Assembly (NCBI RefSeq): GCF_004362745.1
Contig: NZ_SNXY01000009.1
Location: forward strand, 62,001 to 126,000
Direction of reading: 5' to 3'
DNA from: Oharaeibacter diazotrophicus
GTDB lineage: Bacteria; Pseudomonadota; Alphaproteobacteria; Rhizobiales; Pleomorphomonadaceae
Length of the DNA stretch: 64,000 bases
Below the pieces are notes generated by a model that had not been told where the DNA came from, made no database searches, and worked only from the letters and a program-made list of their open reading frames with translations. Positions 37,828-46,001 of the stretch are shown here, one piece after another. The position numbers and the translations under genes were made by a program. Numbering within the stretch: the first letter of the stretch is position 1; the number at the start of each line of letters is the position of its first letter.

Positions 37828-38454
37828 TTAGAAGGCGCCCACGTTGCGAATGAGTTGCAGATCCCCAGCTTTGCTTGCCAGAGTTTCTATGCGATCGTCG
37901 AGTTCTTTAAATCTCCTGGCAAACATCTCGATCTCATCAGCTACGTAGTTCCATTCTGGTTCTTCATGAAACCATCGGTCGGTCCGAGCGTGCGAGGGGA
38001 GTAGCGCGTAGAAGGTTGTGAGTGGTTGATTCGGGTCGGCATAGTCAGGTGAACTCATTTCAGTGACATATCCATGCGCCAGTTCATTCCTCCTCGCCAC
38101 CCATTCAGTATATGCACCCATTTCTCTGCGCAGAACTTTCTTGAACTTGGCCGCGGCAGCGTGCTGATGCCCAAAATTGCCCGACAAGAATCTCAGGCCC
38201 GCCTCACGCAAAAAACTCGCGCGCTCATGCGTTTTGAGGAGAGTGTCAAAAGTGTTGATCGAAAGCCCGAACTCTCGTTCAGGCAAGTGCCGATGCAAGG
38301 CATGGGCAAGGCTGCTAACGGCAGCATTGACTCCTTCCCAAGCCGACAACGCTCGACCAAGCGCCGTGTAGATGGGACCATCTGCCCGATCCCCTTGCCG
38401 GTTTGGCGCGAAGCTGCCCAGAGGTCGGTCCCAAGGCATCAGCTTGTTGCTCAT
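37828..38454 (-). CDS. hypothetical protein with HEPN-like R-x4-H motif
   Basis: A 208-aa protein I do not recognise as a named family. It is predicted mainly helical and contains EWVARRNELAHGYV (~residue 122), which fits the R-x4-6-H signature (RN-x3-H) of HEPN-type ribonucleases or their inactive relatives. Base composition and codon use are clearly less GC-rich than the surroundings, suggesting recent acquisition. No partner nucleotidyltransferase (MNT) gene is adjacent, so it is not an obvious HEPN/MNT pair. A lone abortive-infection or RNA-processing factor is a guess. Confidence 0.65.
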   Translation of the reverse strand: MSNKLMPWDRPLGSFAPNRQGDRADGPIYTALGRALSAWEGVNAAVSSLAHALHRHLPEREFGLSINTFDTLLKTHERASFLREAGLRFLSGNFGHQHAAAAKFKKVLRREMGAYTEWVARRNELAHGYVTEMSSPDYADPNQPLTTFYALLPSHARTDRWFHEEPEWNYVADEIEMFARRFKELDDRIETLASKAGDLQLIRNVGAF

Positions 38455-38796
38455 AACTTCCTACCTTTCAGCTCGGCCGAGCTCGCCAGATGCCTACTCT
38501 ATTGCTACCGCGAGAGAGCAACGTCTACGCATAGCTGCTCTCGAGCGGACGTCTGACGGTCCTTTCCCTGGCGGCACGCGCCGCCCGTTGGACGACGCGT
38601 CCAACGAGGTCGTCGTGAGCGACACGGCGATCGGAGAGCCAGTCGCCAAGCTGCATCTTCTCGCCGGTGACGGCCCGCCGACTTTGGGCGACGGCAGCTT
38701 GCGGCACTGCCGGGGACAGGCAATCGGCGCAAAGCCGTTGACTGCATGGAGATCACGAGACCGGGCAAAGCCCTCCGGAAGCACGACGGCGGTTCT
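38455..38796. other. intergenic with possible decayed HTH fragment
   Basis: A 342-bp gap between the HEPN-like gene and the peptide-cluster oxygenase. On the minus strand a 43-codon frame (38656 down to 38525) starts MQLGDWLSDRRVAHDDLVGR, reminiscent of the first helices of Cro/YdaS-type DNA-binding proteins, then loses similarity. No intact gene, RNA or strong promoter was seen. Confidence 0.35.
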
Positions 38797-39717
38797 CTAT
38801 TCGGCGGCCACGAGCAACCCGAATTCCCACAGCGCCCGCAACGCGGCGGGCGAAGCGGCCGCGAGCAACGCGTCCGCGTCGTCGGGCTTTTCGATCAGCC
38901 GAACGGCCTCGTCGAAACCCGGATCGCCGTCGCGCAGCAGTTTTCGGGTGGAGCCGGCCGCTGCCGTGCGGGAATCGATCTCCAGATAGATCGAATCGAT
39001 GTCTCGGCCGCGTGCCGGACGGGCGGACGGATCGACCGCCAAACGAGCCGGAACCGCGGCGTCCGACGGTGGTGCGGCCACCGCTTTGCGGCGTTGCCGA
39101 TACCAGCAATTGATGGCGAACCGCGATTGGGCGAAGTCACCGGACGGACAAGAAATCGGCCGCACCTCGTGCGGCGCCCAGGATGGAAACAGCAGCAGCA
39201 TGTCCCGTTCCGGGGCGATGTCGACGAACCGCCCGCCCTGTTCCACCGGCGCAATGGAGTGCAGCCGCAGTTCACCGCCGTCGAATGCCCGGGGGAGCCG
39301 ATGAAAATAGTAGACCCCCGTCAGCACCCGGTCGGACCGGGCGTTGATCTGCGTGGTCGAGGTGTCGACGTGGCGCTTGTAGAAGGCGCCATCGCCGTGC
39401 GCCACGAGTTCCAGTTCCATCACGGCCAGGTCGATCGACCCGAGACCGAGCGCGTGCGCCGCGTCGTCCATCACGGCCCGGAACCGCTCCTCCAGCACGT
39501 CGCGCCACGGGCCGAGATCGTGTAGCACCAGGGAGATGCGCACATCTTCCGCAACCTTGCGCATGCCCGTCGGCCCGACGCGGGTCGGCGTGAACGCGCG
39601 CTCCCGGTCTTGCGCATATTGCAGCAATTGCTCGACCAGCTCGTCGCCGAGGAATCCCCGTATCGACCTGTGGGGCGCGATCCTTGCGAAGATGCTCGCG
39701 GTGGCCGAAGCAGTCAT
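38797..39717 (-). CDS. 2OG-Fe(II) oxygenase (prolyl-4-hydroxylase-like)
   Basis: A 306-aa oxygenase of the P4H-like 2-oxoglutarate/Fe(II) family. Metal ligands are His116 and Asp118 in YKRHVDTSTTQ and His183 in PSWAPHEVRP, with the 2OG-binding basic residue in the following SRFAINCWYR. A ~90-residue C-terminal extension (KAVAAPPSD to the end) is not part of the core. The start at 39717 overlaps the stop of the other oxygenase by four bases. Placed behind a small peptide gene and opposite peptide-modifying genes, it may hydroxylate the peptide (inference). Confidence 0.82.
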   Translation of the reverse strand: MTASATASIFARIAPHRSIRGFLGDELVEQLLQYAQDRERAFTPTRVGPTGMRKVAEDVRISLVLHDLGPWRDVLEERFRAVMDDAAHALGLGSIDLAVMELELVAHGDGAFYKRHVDTSTTQINARSDRVLTGVYYFHRLPRAFDGGELRLHSIAPVEQGGRFVDIAPERDMLLLFPSWAPHEVRPISCPSGDFAQSRFAINCWYRQRRKAVAAPPSDAAVPARLAVDPSARPARGRDIDSIYLEIDSRTAAAGSTRKLLRDGDPGFDEAVRLIEKPDDADALLAAASPAALRALWEFGLLVAAE

Positions 39718-40709
39718 GATCGCACGGGAGTCCAGAATTCCGGGTTTTCCAGGACCGGGGAGTCCGCGGGATAGATCTCGAAGGCGACACAGATGCGGCG
39801 CTGATCGACACCCAACGGCACGGTGCGATGGTGGAAATAGCTGGGCATCAGGACGATTTTCCCGGGCTCGGGCTGGATCCAACGTGCCTCCCAATCGCCG
39901 AAGTCGGACTCCGTGTCCTCGGGCGGACCGACATGGAGCCAACCGGCCCGCCGCTCCGTTTGCGCGACGACCGGCGGGACTTCCACGTAATAGACGCCGT
40001 TGCACCAGGACATCGGGTGGAAATGGGGCAGATGATGGGTGTCGGCGCCGGACACCACGCTCCATCCGCCCAACCGATAGCGCGACGGCAGACCGGCCAG
40101 AAACGGGTGGGTCGGGTCGGTGGCCGCAACGTGGGCCAGTTCGGCGAGATACCGGTCCACCACCGGCCGGAGCCTCTCGAACATGCGGCGGAGAATCGGC
40201 GCTCCTTCCCCCTCCCGCAGGTCGTCCCGCCGCAACCCGTGACGGATCGAGCGCTGTTCCGGCTCTGCGTAATGCCGTAGGCCGTGGCGCAGTTCGGCGG
40301 ACAACTCCGCGAGATCGGGATCGTCCGGGCCGTGAAGCCGGTCGGTACGAAGGAAGTCGCGGGTCATGCGAGCGACGACGTCGCTCCGCCCCAGTTGGGC
40401 CGCCGACACCAGATAGTGGACCAGGATCGGGGTCGCGGTGAAACCAGCCGCGATCAAGGCTTCGGCGCGTTCATGGACGACATCCCGACGCGGCGTTCGG
40501 GAAGCCGACAAGAGCAGCCGCAGCGCCCCGTGCAGCCACGGATCGATGGCATAGGCCTGCCTTACCAGATCCGCCGCCGCGGTCGCGTCCCCCGACGTCA
40601 ACAGGGTTCCGGCGCGGGCGAGCAACCCGACGGCACCGTCCGCCCGCTCCGCCGCCTTGTGCGCGAGCGCCGCTTTGGCGGCGGCCCACCTGTCTTCCAT
40701 CGCAAGCAC
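39714..40709 (-). CDS. 2OG-Fe(II) oxygenase (TIGR02466/2OG-FeII_Oxy_5 type)
   Basis: A 331-aa protein. Residues ~1-110 are a helical, TPR-like region; the C-terminal part is a 2OG-Fe(II) dioxygenase with THHLPHFHPMSWCNGVYYVEVP (proximal His), distal His in PSYFHHRTVPLG and Arg in RRICVAFEIYP. This matches the family of putative 2OG-Fe(II) oxygenases seen in secondary-metabolite and peptide loci. The start is GTG at 40709 or ATG at 40700; AGAGG favours the GTG. It follows the small candidate precursor gene by 57 bp. Confidence 0.82.
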   Translation of the reverse strand: MLAMEDRWAAAKAALAHKAAERADGAVGLLARAGTLLTSGDATAAADLVRQAYAIDPWLHGALRLLLSASRTPRRDVVHERAEALIAAGFTATPILVHYLVSAAQLGRSDVVARMTRDFLRTDRLHGPDDPDLAELSAELRHGLRHYAEPEQRSIRHGLRRDDLREGEGAPILRRMFERLRPVVDRYLAELAHVAATDPTHPFLAGLPSRYRLGGWSVVSGADTHHLPHFHPMSWCNGVYYVEVPPVVAQTERRAGWLHVGPPEDTESDFGDWEARWIQPEPGKIVLMPSYFHHRTVPLGVDQRRICVAFEIYPADSPVLENPEFWTPVRS

Positions 40710-40766
40710 GCCCGACCTCTGTGACGGCCCCGGGCACGCGGCCCTTCCGCTCCCCGATCGGCGACC

Positions 40767-40940
40767 TCAGGAGCCGTTCTTCGCGGTTCCCAACTCGGCG
40801 TTCGACGGATCGGTGCACGGCTCCGTCGTGTTCATCAGCACGCTGGCATCTTCGATTTGCGGCCGAACCCAGGGCTTGCGCAGCGAGGGCGCAACCGGCG
40901 ACGGAAGAGCATCGAAGCGGTCCTCGGACTCGACGGCCAT
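40767..40940 (-). CDS. candidate RiPP precursor peptide (57 aa)
   Basis: A small 57-aa frame preceded by AGGTG. The N-terminal part reads MAVESEDRFDALPSPVAP, then SLRKPWVRPQIEDASVLM, close to the [Y/W]-x-x-P leader motif recognised by PqqD-like domains in lasso-type peptides. It continues NTTEPCTDPSNAELGTAKNGS. It ends in Ser, the residue phosphorylated by HPr-kinase-like enzymes in paeninodin-type clusters (family knowledge). It heads the minus-strand unit of two oxygenases and is divergent from the kinase-sulfotransferase-PqqD-synthetase unit. Too short for standard annotation; assignment is by context and motif only. Confidence 0.55.
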   Translation of the reverse strand: MAVESEDRFDALPSPVAPSLRKPWVRPQIEDASVLMNTTEPCTDPSNAELGTAKNGS

Positions 40941-41142
40941 CGTTCGCACCTGCAAAAGGGGATTCGATCGGTGGCGCACCGCCAACGATCGATCTTCTCT
41001 TGTGCATAGGCGCCAAACGTCAAATTTGTCAAGGCAATACGGCGTAGCTCACGTATGCTCACGTCCCGACAGGCGGTTTTCTGGACGAGATGAACCACGG
41101 TGTCGCGACCAGGAATTCGGATCGAAGGTTAGGCGCTCTTCC

Positions 41143-42066
41143 ATGTTTCATTATCGGCTTTGCGGCCTGTCCTTCAGCGCCGTCGTTCCGTTGCCAGGGG
41201 CGACTGCGTTGGACGACGCACCGGGCACGCCGGATGTCCTGTTGCAGCGGCGTGCGGTCCCTCACCGTCTGGAGTCACCTCTCGGGCATGGGCCCGGCTG
41301 GGAGATGGACGGCAACCGCCTTCTGCTGACCTTGCCGGATTCCGGCCGCTTCATGGCGAGCGACGGCCGGACGCTCGATATCGATCCGGCGGCCGACATC
41401 GACGACATCATGCCCTTTGTCCTCGGCACCGGCATCGGGGCGCTGCTGTATCAGCGCGGCGGCATGGTGCTGCATGGGGCGACCGTGGAAGTGGACGGGG
41501 GCGGGATCACCTTGTGCGGCTTCGGCGGGACCGGCAAGTCCACGCTGGCCGCCGCGTTGTGCCGATCGGGATGCCGGCTGGTCGGCGACGATCTGGCCGC
41601 CTTGTCCCTGGGCGCTCCGGGTGAAGGCCCGCTGGTGCAACCCGACGGGCAGCACTTGAAACTCTACGACACGACCATCGCGCGGTTGGGGATGACGGCG
41701 CAGTCGGGCCCGGCCGTGCGTCGGGGCCTGTCCAAGCATTATGTCACCGCGCCCGCCGCCGTGTCGGCACCGGTGCCGTTGAAGGCGGTGTACGTGCTGC
41801 ACGATTCGCCGCGCGGAAAGGCGACCAGCTTCGATCGGCTACCGCCGCTCGTCGCGGCGCAAGCCCTCCTGAACCAGAGCTATCGTCGGCGTCTGGCCTT
41901 GACGACGGCACGGCTCGACAGCCGCAGCGCCGCCTTGCGCGATGCCGTGCTTCGCCGTGTGCCGCTCTTCCGCCTCTCGCGCCCCCGTGACCTCGACAGG
42001 CTGGACGAGGTGGCCGGGGCAGTGCTGGCACACGTGCGCGGCCTCGAGGAACGTGCCTTGTCATGA
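41143..42066 (+). CDS. HPr-kinase/phosphorylase-like peptide kinase
   Basis: A 307-aa protein of the HPr kinase-like family. The P-loop is LCGFGGTGKSTLAAAL (~residues 125-140), followed by the HPrK-type acidic motif CRLVGDDLAALSLG (~149-162) and MVLHGATVEVDGGG before the P-loop. The first ~100 residues are a variable domain. Relatives in lasso-peptide loci (PadeK/ThcoK) phosphorylate the C-terminal Ser of the precursor. The ATG at 41143 gives MFHYRLCGLSFSA; the frame extends upstream without similarity. Its stop overlaps the sulfotransferase start (ATGA). Confidence 0.82.
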   Translation: MFHYRLCGLSFSAVVPLPGATALDDAPGTPDVLLQRRAVPHRLESPLGHGPGWEMDGNRLLLTLPDSGRFMASDGRTLDIDPAADIDDIMPFVLGTGIGALLYQRGGMVLHGATVEVDGGGITLCGFGGTGKSTLAAALCRSGCRLVGDDLAALSLGAPGEGPLVQPDGQHLKLYDTTIARLGMTAQSGPAVRRGLSKHYVTAPAAVSAPVPLKAVYVLHDSPRGKATSFDRLPPLVAAQALLNQSYRRRLALTTARLDSRSAALRDAVLRRVPLFRLSRPRDLDRLDEVAGAVLAHVRGLEERALS

Positions 42067-42926
42067 AGCGGTCGGTCGTGAAGCTTCCCCCGGGCGTGGT
42101 CTGGCTCGCCTCCTACCCCAAGTCGGGGAACACTTGGCTCCGCGTCCTGCTGGCCAATCTGCTGGCCGATGGCGACGGGCCCCAGGACATCAACGCATTG
42201 GATCTTCCGTTCCGGGTCGCCAGCCACCGCCGGTCGTTGGACGATCTGTCCCTGCTGGACAGCGACCTGCTCCGGCACGACGAAGTGGAGAGGCTTCGCG
42301 CCCTGACACATGACGCGTTCGCGGCCGAACAGGCCTCGGCGGTATTCGTCAAGACCCATGATGCCTACACGTTGCTGGACGACGGAACGCCGATCCTGGG
42401 CCGGCGGGCGCGGGCGGCCGTCCATCTCGTCCGCGATCCCCGCGACGTCGCCGTGTCCTACGCTTTCCATTGCGACTTCTCGTTCGCCCGCTCCATCGCG
42501 GTCATGGGCGATCCGGCCAACATCCTGACGGGCTATCGGCATGCCCAGACGCCGCAACGGCTGCTGGACTGGAGCGGGCACGTGAACAGCTGGCTGGATC
42601 AGGTGGACGTTCCGATCCATGTCGTCCGCTACGAGGATCTGCTGGCCGACACGGTGGGTGAGTTCGCCCGCGCGCTCGCGTTCCTGGGGATCGAAGCCGA
42701 TGCCGGAGCGGTGGCGCGGGCGGTGCGCCATGCCAGCTTCGCCGAACTGCAAGCGCAGGAAAAAGACGCGGATTTCGTCGAACGGGCCGGCAGCGCGCCG
42801 TTCTTCCGGGAAGGCCGCAGCGGCGCGTGGCGTCGGCATTTGACCCTCGACGACGTTCGGTCCATCGAAGGCGCCCACGGCGCGACCATGGAACGGCTTG
42901 GATACCAACGGGAGACGATGTCATGA
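42063..42926 (+). CDS. sulfotransferase
   Basis: A 287-aa PAPS-dependent sulfotransferase. The 5'-phosphosulfate loop is WLASYPKSGNTWLRVLL (~14-30), and the 3'-phosphate region is AAVHLVRDPRDVAVSYA (~120-136). A catalytic His lies in the FVKTHDAYTL segment. The C-terminal EGRSGAWRRHLT is the usual GxxGxWK/R-like element. It overlaps both neighbours by four bases. The acceptor could be the peptide's Ser/Thr/Tyr or a hydroxylated residue made by the oxygenases; this is inference. Confidence 0.88.
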   Translation: MKRSVVKLPPGVVWLASYPKSGNTWLRVLLANLLADGDGPQDINALDLPFRVASHRRSLDDLSLLDSDLLRHDEVERLRALTHDAFAAEQASAVFVKTHDAYTLLDDGTPILGRRARAAVHLVRDPRDVAVSYAFHCDFSFARSIAVMGDPANILTGYRHAQTPQRLLDWSGHVNSWLDQVDVPIHVVRYEDLLADTVGEFARALAFLGIEADAGAVARAVRHASFAELQAQEKDADFVERAGSAPFFREGRSGAWRRHLTLDDVRSIEGAHGATMERLGYQRETMS

Positions 42927-43213
42927 CCCCATCACTGCCGTCCGATGCCCTGATGACCCGCTCGACGGATGTCCTGACGACGGAATTGGACGGTTCACTG
43001 CTGATGCTGAACATCACGCGGGGCGAGTATCATGGACTGAATGCGGTGGCGGCCCGCATTTGGGCCTTGTTGGAACAACCGACCAGCCGCACCGCCCTGG
43101 TGGCGACCCTGGTCGACGAATACGAGGTGACGCCCGACGAATGCGCCGCCGCTGTCGACGACTTCCTGACGCAATTGCACGAGCGAAACCTGCTCACGCT
43201 GTCGGCAGCCTGA
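42923..43213 (+). CDS. PqqD-family peptide-binding protein (RRE)
   Basis: A 96-aa protein with the PqqD/RiPP-recognition-element fold: ELDGSLLMLNITRGEYHGLN then AVAARIWALLEQPTSRTALV. Stand-alone PqqD-like proteins bind the leader of a modified peptide and deliver it to the enzymes. The start ATG at 42923 overlaps the sulfotransferase stop. It lies just before the asparagine-synthetase-like gene, the order seen in many lasso-type loci (B1 then C). Confidence 0.85.
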   Translation: MTPSLPSDALMTRSTDVLTTELDGSLLMLNITRGEYHGLNAVAARIWALLEQPTSRTALVATLVDEYEVTPDECAAAVDDFLTQLHERNLLTLSAA

Positions 43214-43229
43214 TCCGGCGAGGAACGGA

Positions 43230-45089
43230 ATGCGTCTGATCTGCGGACTGGTCCGGCTCGACGGTGGCGCCGCCGACCCCGCGGTGGTGCGCGCCATGGC
43301 GGCGGCGATGACCGCGCCGGGACTCGTTCCCCGGTTGGCCTTGCGCGCCGATGGGCCGGCGGCGCTGGCCGTGCTCGATTTCCAGCGGCACCACGATGCC
43401 GCGCCGTTCGACTTGCCGACGGCGGCGGACGGCACCTGGATCGCGGCGGATGCGCGTCTGGACGAGGAAGGCGATCCCGCCGATGCCGTCCTGCGTCACG
43501 GCCTCGACCTTCCCGACCGCCTGTCGGGGGATTTCGCCGTGGCCGCCTGGAATCCCGGCCGGCGGGAACTGATCTGCGCCCGGGATTTCGTCGGCGTCCG
43601 CCCGCTGGCCTGGACCCACCGGCCGGGCAGCCTGTTCGCCTTCGCCTCCCTGCCCAAGGGGTTGGTGGCGTCGGGCGTGGCGGCCGGCGTGCTGGACATG
43701 GTCGCCCTGGGGCGGCTGCTGGCGGAAACCTACGACACCGGGGACCGCACCAACTATCGCGACGTGTTCCGGCTGCGTGCGGGTTGCGCTCTTCTGGTCA
43801 CGCCGCAGGGCGTTCGCGAACATCGCGCCTTCGATCCCGATCCCGAACGGGTCGGACGCCGACGGATCGGCCATGCCGACGCGGCGGCGGAGTTGCGCCA
43901 TCTGGTGGAGCAGGCGGTGATCCGCCGTCTGCCCGCCGCCGGGCCGGTGGCGACGCAGCTCAGCGGCGGGCTGGATTCCTCGGCCGTGGCCGTCATCGCG
44001 GCGCGGCGCTTGCGGGAGCAGGGTCGACGCCTGCACGCTTTCTCCCTGCTGCCCCGGGACTGGCAAACCACGCAGGACAAGGGCGAACAGCCGTACATTG
44101 CGTCCGTTCTCGCCCAGGAACCGGACATCGCCTGGACCTGGTTCCATTCCCTGCCGGCGGACGACCCGGACTTCGGCGATCCCGACCTGTTGCCGCTGCC
44201 GCTCTATCTGGGCTTCGTCGATCAGAGTGCGAGCGCCGCCGCTCGGGCCGGCGCCGATCTCCTGTTGTCCGGCGCGGGCGGCGACGAAGGCCCGACCTAC
44301 AACGGCAGCAACATCTACGCTGCGTTGCTGCGCCAGGGACGTTGGGGGGCGCTGCCATCCGCCCTTCGGGCCTCGTCCAGGCGGGACGGGCTTTCCCTGC
44401 CGCGCGTCGTGGTCGACAGGCTGGTCCGCCCGTTCGTGCCCGACTGGGCGGTGGCCCTGCGCCGGCGGTTGGACGGCCGGCCCCCGCCACCCCGCGATCG
44501 CCGATCGCAGGCCCTGGAACTGCTGCGGCCCGCCTTGCGCGGACAGGTTGCCGCCACCCTGTCGCCGGACGCCGTCTGGCGCAACCGGCCGCGGGATCGG
44601 GTGGAGATGTTCGTCAAATCCTATGTCATCGGCCGCAACGACCATTGGTCGACCATCGCCGCCCGCCACGGCGTGGCCCATTCCGCGCCGCTGCTGGATC
44701 GGCGCATCGTCGACTTCGTCCTGTCGCTGCCGCTGGAACGTTTCCTGGCGGACGGCTTTGCCCGTCAGCCCTATCGCACGGCCATGACCGGCATCTTGCC
44801 GGAAAGCATACGCACCCGGCCCGACAAGAGCGCGCCCACCCCCGACGCCATGCTGAACGTCGCGCGGGTGAAGCCGGGATTGCTGGCCCAGGTGGCGGCC
44901 CTGCGCGGCAGCGACGCCGCCGCGCAAGTGGATGTCGATGCCGTCGCCGCGATCATCGCCGCGGCGCCCGACTTGGAGGAAGCTTCCATGCTGGCCCGAT
45001 CCGGTGCGCCTGCGCCCGCGCATTGGAAGCGGATGTTCCAGGCCTTGGTGGCTCTTTCGATCGCCCGTCGGATCGACCGAGGGTCGTGA
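43230..45089 (+). CDS. asparagine-synthetase-like enzyme (lasso-cyclase-type)
   Basis: A 619-aa protein of the asparagine synthetase B family. The N-terminal glutaminase-like domain begins [13 protein letters not shown]: the Cys is residue 5, not the N-terminal residue required of a class II glutaminase, so ammonia release is unlikely. The synthetase domain has the PPi loop [14 protein letters not shown] (~residue 246) and downstream [14 protein letters not shown]. In lasso peptide loci such proteins adenylate a side-chain carboxyl and close a macrolactam ring. It ends the + strand unit, followed by 300 bp without genes before tRNA-Arg. Confidence 0.85.
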   Translation: MRLICGLVRLDGGAADPAVVRAMAAAMTAPGLVPRLALRADGPAALAVLDFQRHHDAAPFDLPTAADGTWIAADARLDEEGDPADAVLRHGLDLPDRLSGDFAVAAWNPGRRELICARDFVGVRPLAWTHRPGSLFAFASLPKGLVASGVAAGVLDMVALGRLLAETYDTGDRTNYRDVFRLRAGCALLVTPQGVREHRAFDPDPERVGRRRIGHADAAAELRHLVEQAVIRRLPAAGPVATQLSGGLDSSAVAVIAARRLREQGRRLHAFSLLPRDWQTTQDKGEQPYIASVLAQEPDIAWTWFHSLPADDPDFGDPDLLPLPLYLGFVDQSASAAARAGADLLLSGAGGDEGPTYNGSNIYAALLRQGRWGALPSALRASSRRDGLSLPRVVVDRLVRPFVPDWAVALRRRLDGRPPPPRDRRSQALELLRPALRGQVAATLSPDAVWRNRPRDRVEMFVKSYVIGRNDHWSTIAARHGVAHSAPLLDRRIVDFVLSLPLERFLADGFARQPYRTAMTGILPESIRTRPDKSAPTPDAMLNVARVKPGLLAQVAALRGSDAAAQVDVDAVAAIIAAAPDLEEASMLARSGAPAPAHWKRMFQALVALSIARRIDRGS

Positions 45090-45395
45090 TTTGGATCCGG
45101 TCGTGTTCCACCGACCACGACCCCGCACGAGGGGTACCCGTGCCGCCCTCGCCGATGCGCCCCGACGAAGGGCTACTCCGCCGCCGGGATCGGTCCGCTT
45201 CGCGGCACGCGCCCCGGCGAGCACCGCGGCTGCCGCGCCGATGTCGGTCGGTGCCGGACGGCCTCGGCCGGACGTTCACATCCTTCCGGCGATCGCAGGC
45301 TCCGGTCACCCCAGCCGCTCCACCAATCTCACGGGTGTCCGCGGTCAACGGCCTCTTCGGCCGCACTCGGGCGGCAAACCGAGGCATCGAAATGA
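45090..45395. other. intergenic between synthetase-like gene and tRNA-Arg
   Basis: 306 bp without a convincing gene. A small hairpin GGCC-TCTTC-GGCC lies near 45350. I found no B2-type protease, transporter or integrase fragment. Confidence 0.5.
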
Positions 45396-45472
45396 TGGCG
45401 CACCCGACTGGATTCGAACCAGTGACCTCTGCCTTCGGAGGGCAGCACTCTATCCAGCTGAGCTACGGGTGC
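45396..45472 (-). tRNA. tRNA-Arg(CCG)
   Basis: Reading the minus strand, GCACCCG starts the acceptor stem and CGGGTGC closes it, followed by G and an encoded CCA. The D-arm contains AGCTCAGCTGGATAGAG and the T-arm GGTTCGAATCC. The anticodon loop CTCCGAA, within the stem CTGCC/GGCAG, gives anticodon CCG (arginine). The 3' end faces the putative peptide cluster, the side on which tRNA-targeting elements insert. Confidence 0.95.
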
Positions 45473-46001
45473 AGGCCGTGCGCGCCGCGGGGATGCGGCG
45501 GTGGATGGGTGAGCGTATAGCGCGGATCGCGGCGGCGCGGAAGGGGGGAGTTGGGCGGGGCCGGAGTGTGGCTCGGGGGATGGTGTGCCGCACGCCCAGG
45601 GGTAGTGGCCGGGGGATCGAAGCCTCTCGGGCCGCGCCGCCGAACCTCCGGCGCACCGGCCGCTCGGGGGGCGAGCGCAGGAATGCCGACTCCGCGATGT
45701 CACAGAGATCGCCGCCGACCGAACCCGTGCAGGGGCTTGTCGCAATTTATGATTGATTCAATCACCGAAATAACACCTAAAGGTGCCATCTCGACGTAAC
45801 GACCTGCGCCCGGTCGGTTGCTCCTCGCGGGTCCGAGCACCGATCACCGGACGGAATTTCACGCGCTCGGTCTCACTATCCGCGGACGCGCTTCGCCGAC
45901 ACGCGCCCGCGACCTTGAAACCACGGCGAAGACCGATCCGCCACCTTGAAGATGCAGGTGCCACGCTGTTCAATCGATACGGCAAAGGATCCGAGGCTTC
46001 G
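45473..46001. other. intergenic with AT-rich palindromic region
   Basis: 529 bp without a supported gene. At 45740-45790 an AT-rich stretch carries TGATTGA-T-TCAATCA (45750-45764) and CACCT-AA-AGGTG (45774-45785), which look like regulatory dyads. The next gene starts 220 bp further on, so the target is unclear. Confidence 0.45.

Noticed and set aside
40835-41098. 87-aa frame opposite the kinase upstream region as an alternative precursor
   Set aside because: It overlaps the favoured 57-aa frame in another register and has no leader-like motif or clear start signal.
38455-45395. Integrative element attachment repeat matching the tRNA-Arg 3' end
   Set aside because: The best visible resemblance (near 37570) is too short and scattered to be an att site.
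45090-45395. Lasso B2 protease after the synthetase-like gene
   Set aside because: No frame there carries the Cys-His-Asp transglutaminase-like motif; the region is too short.
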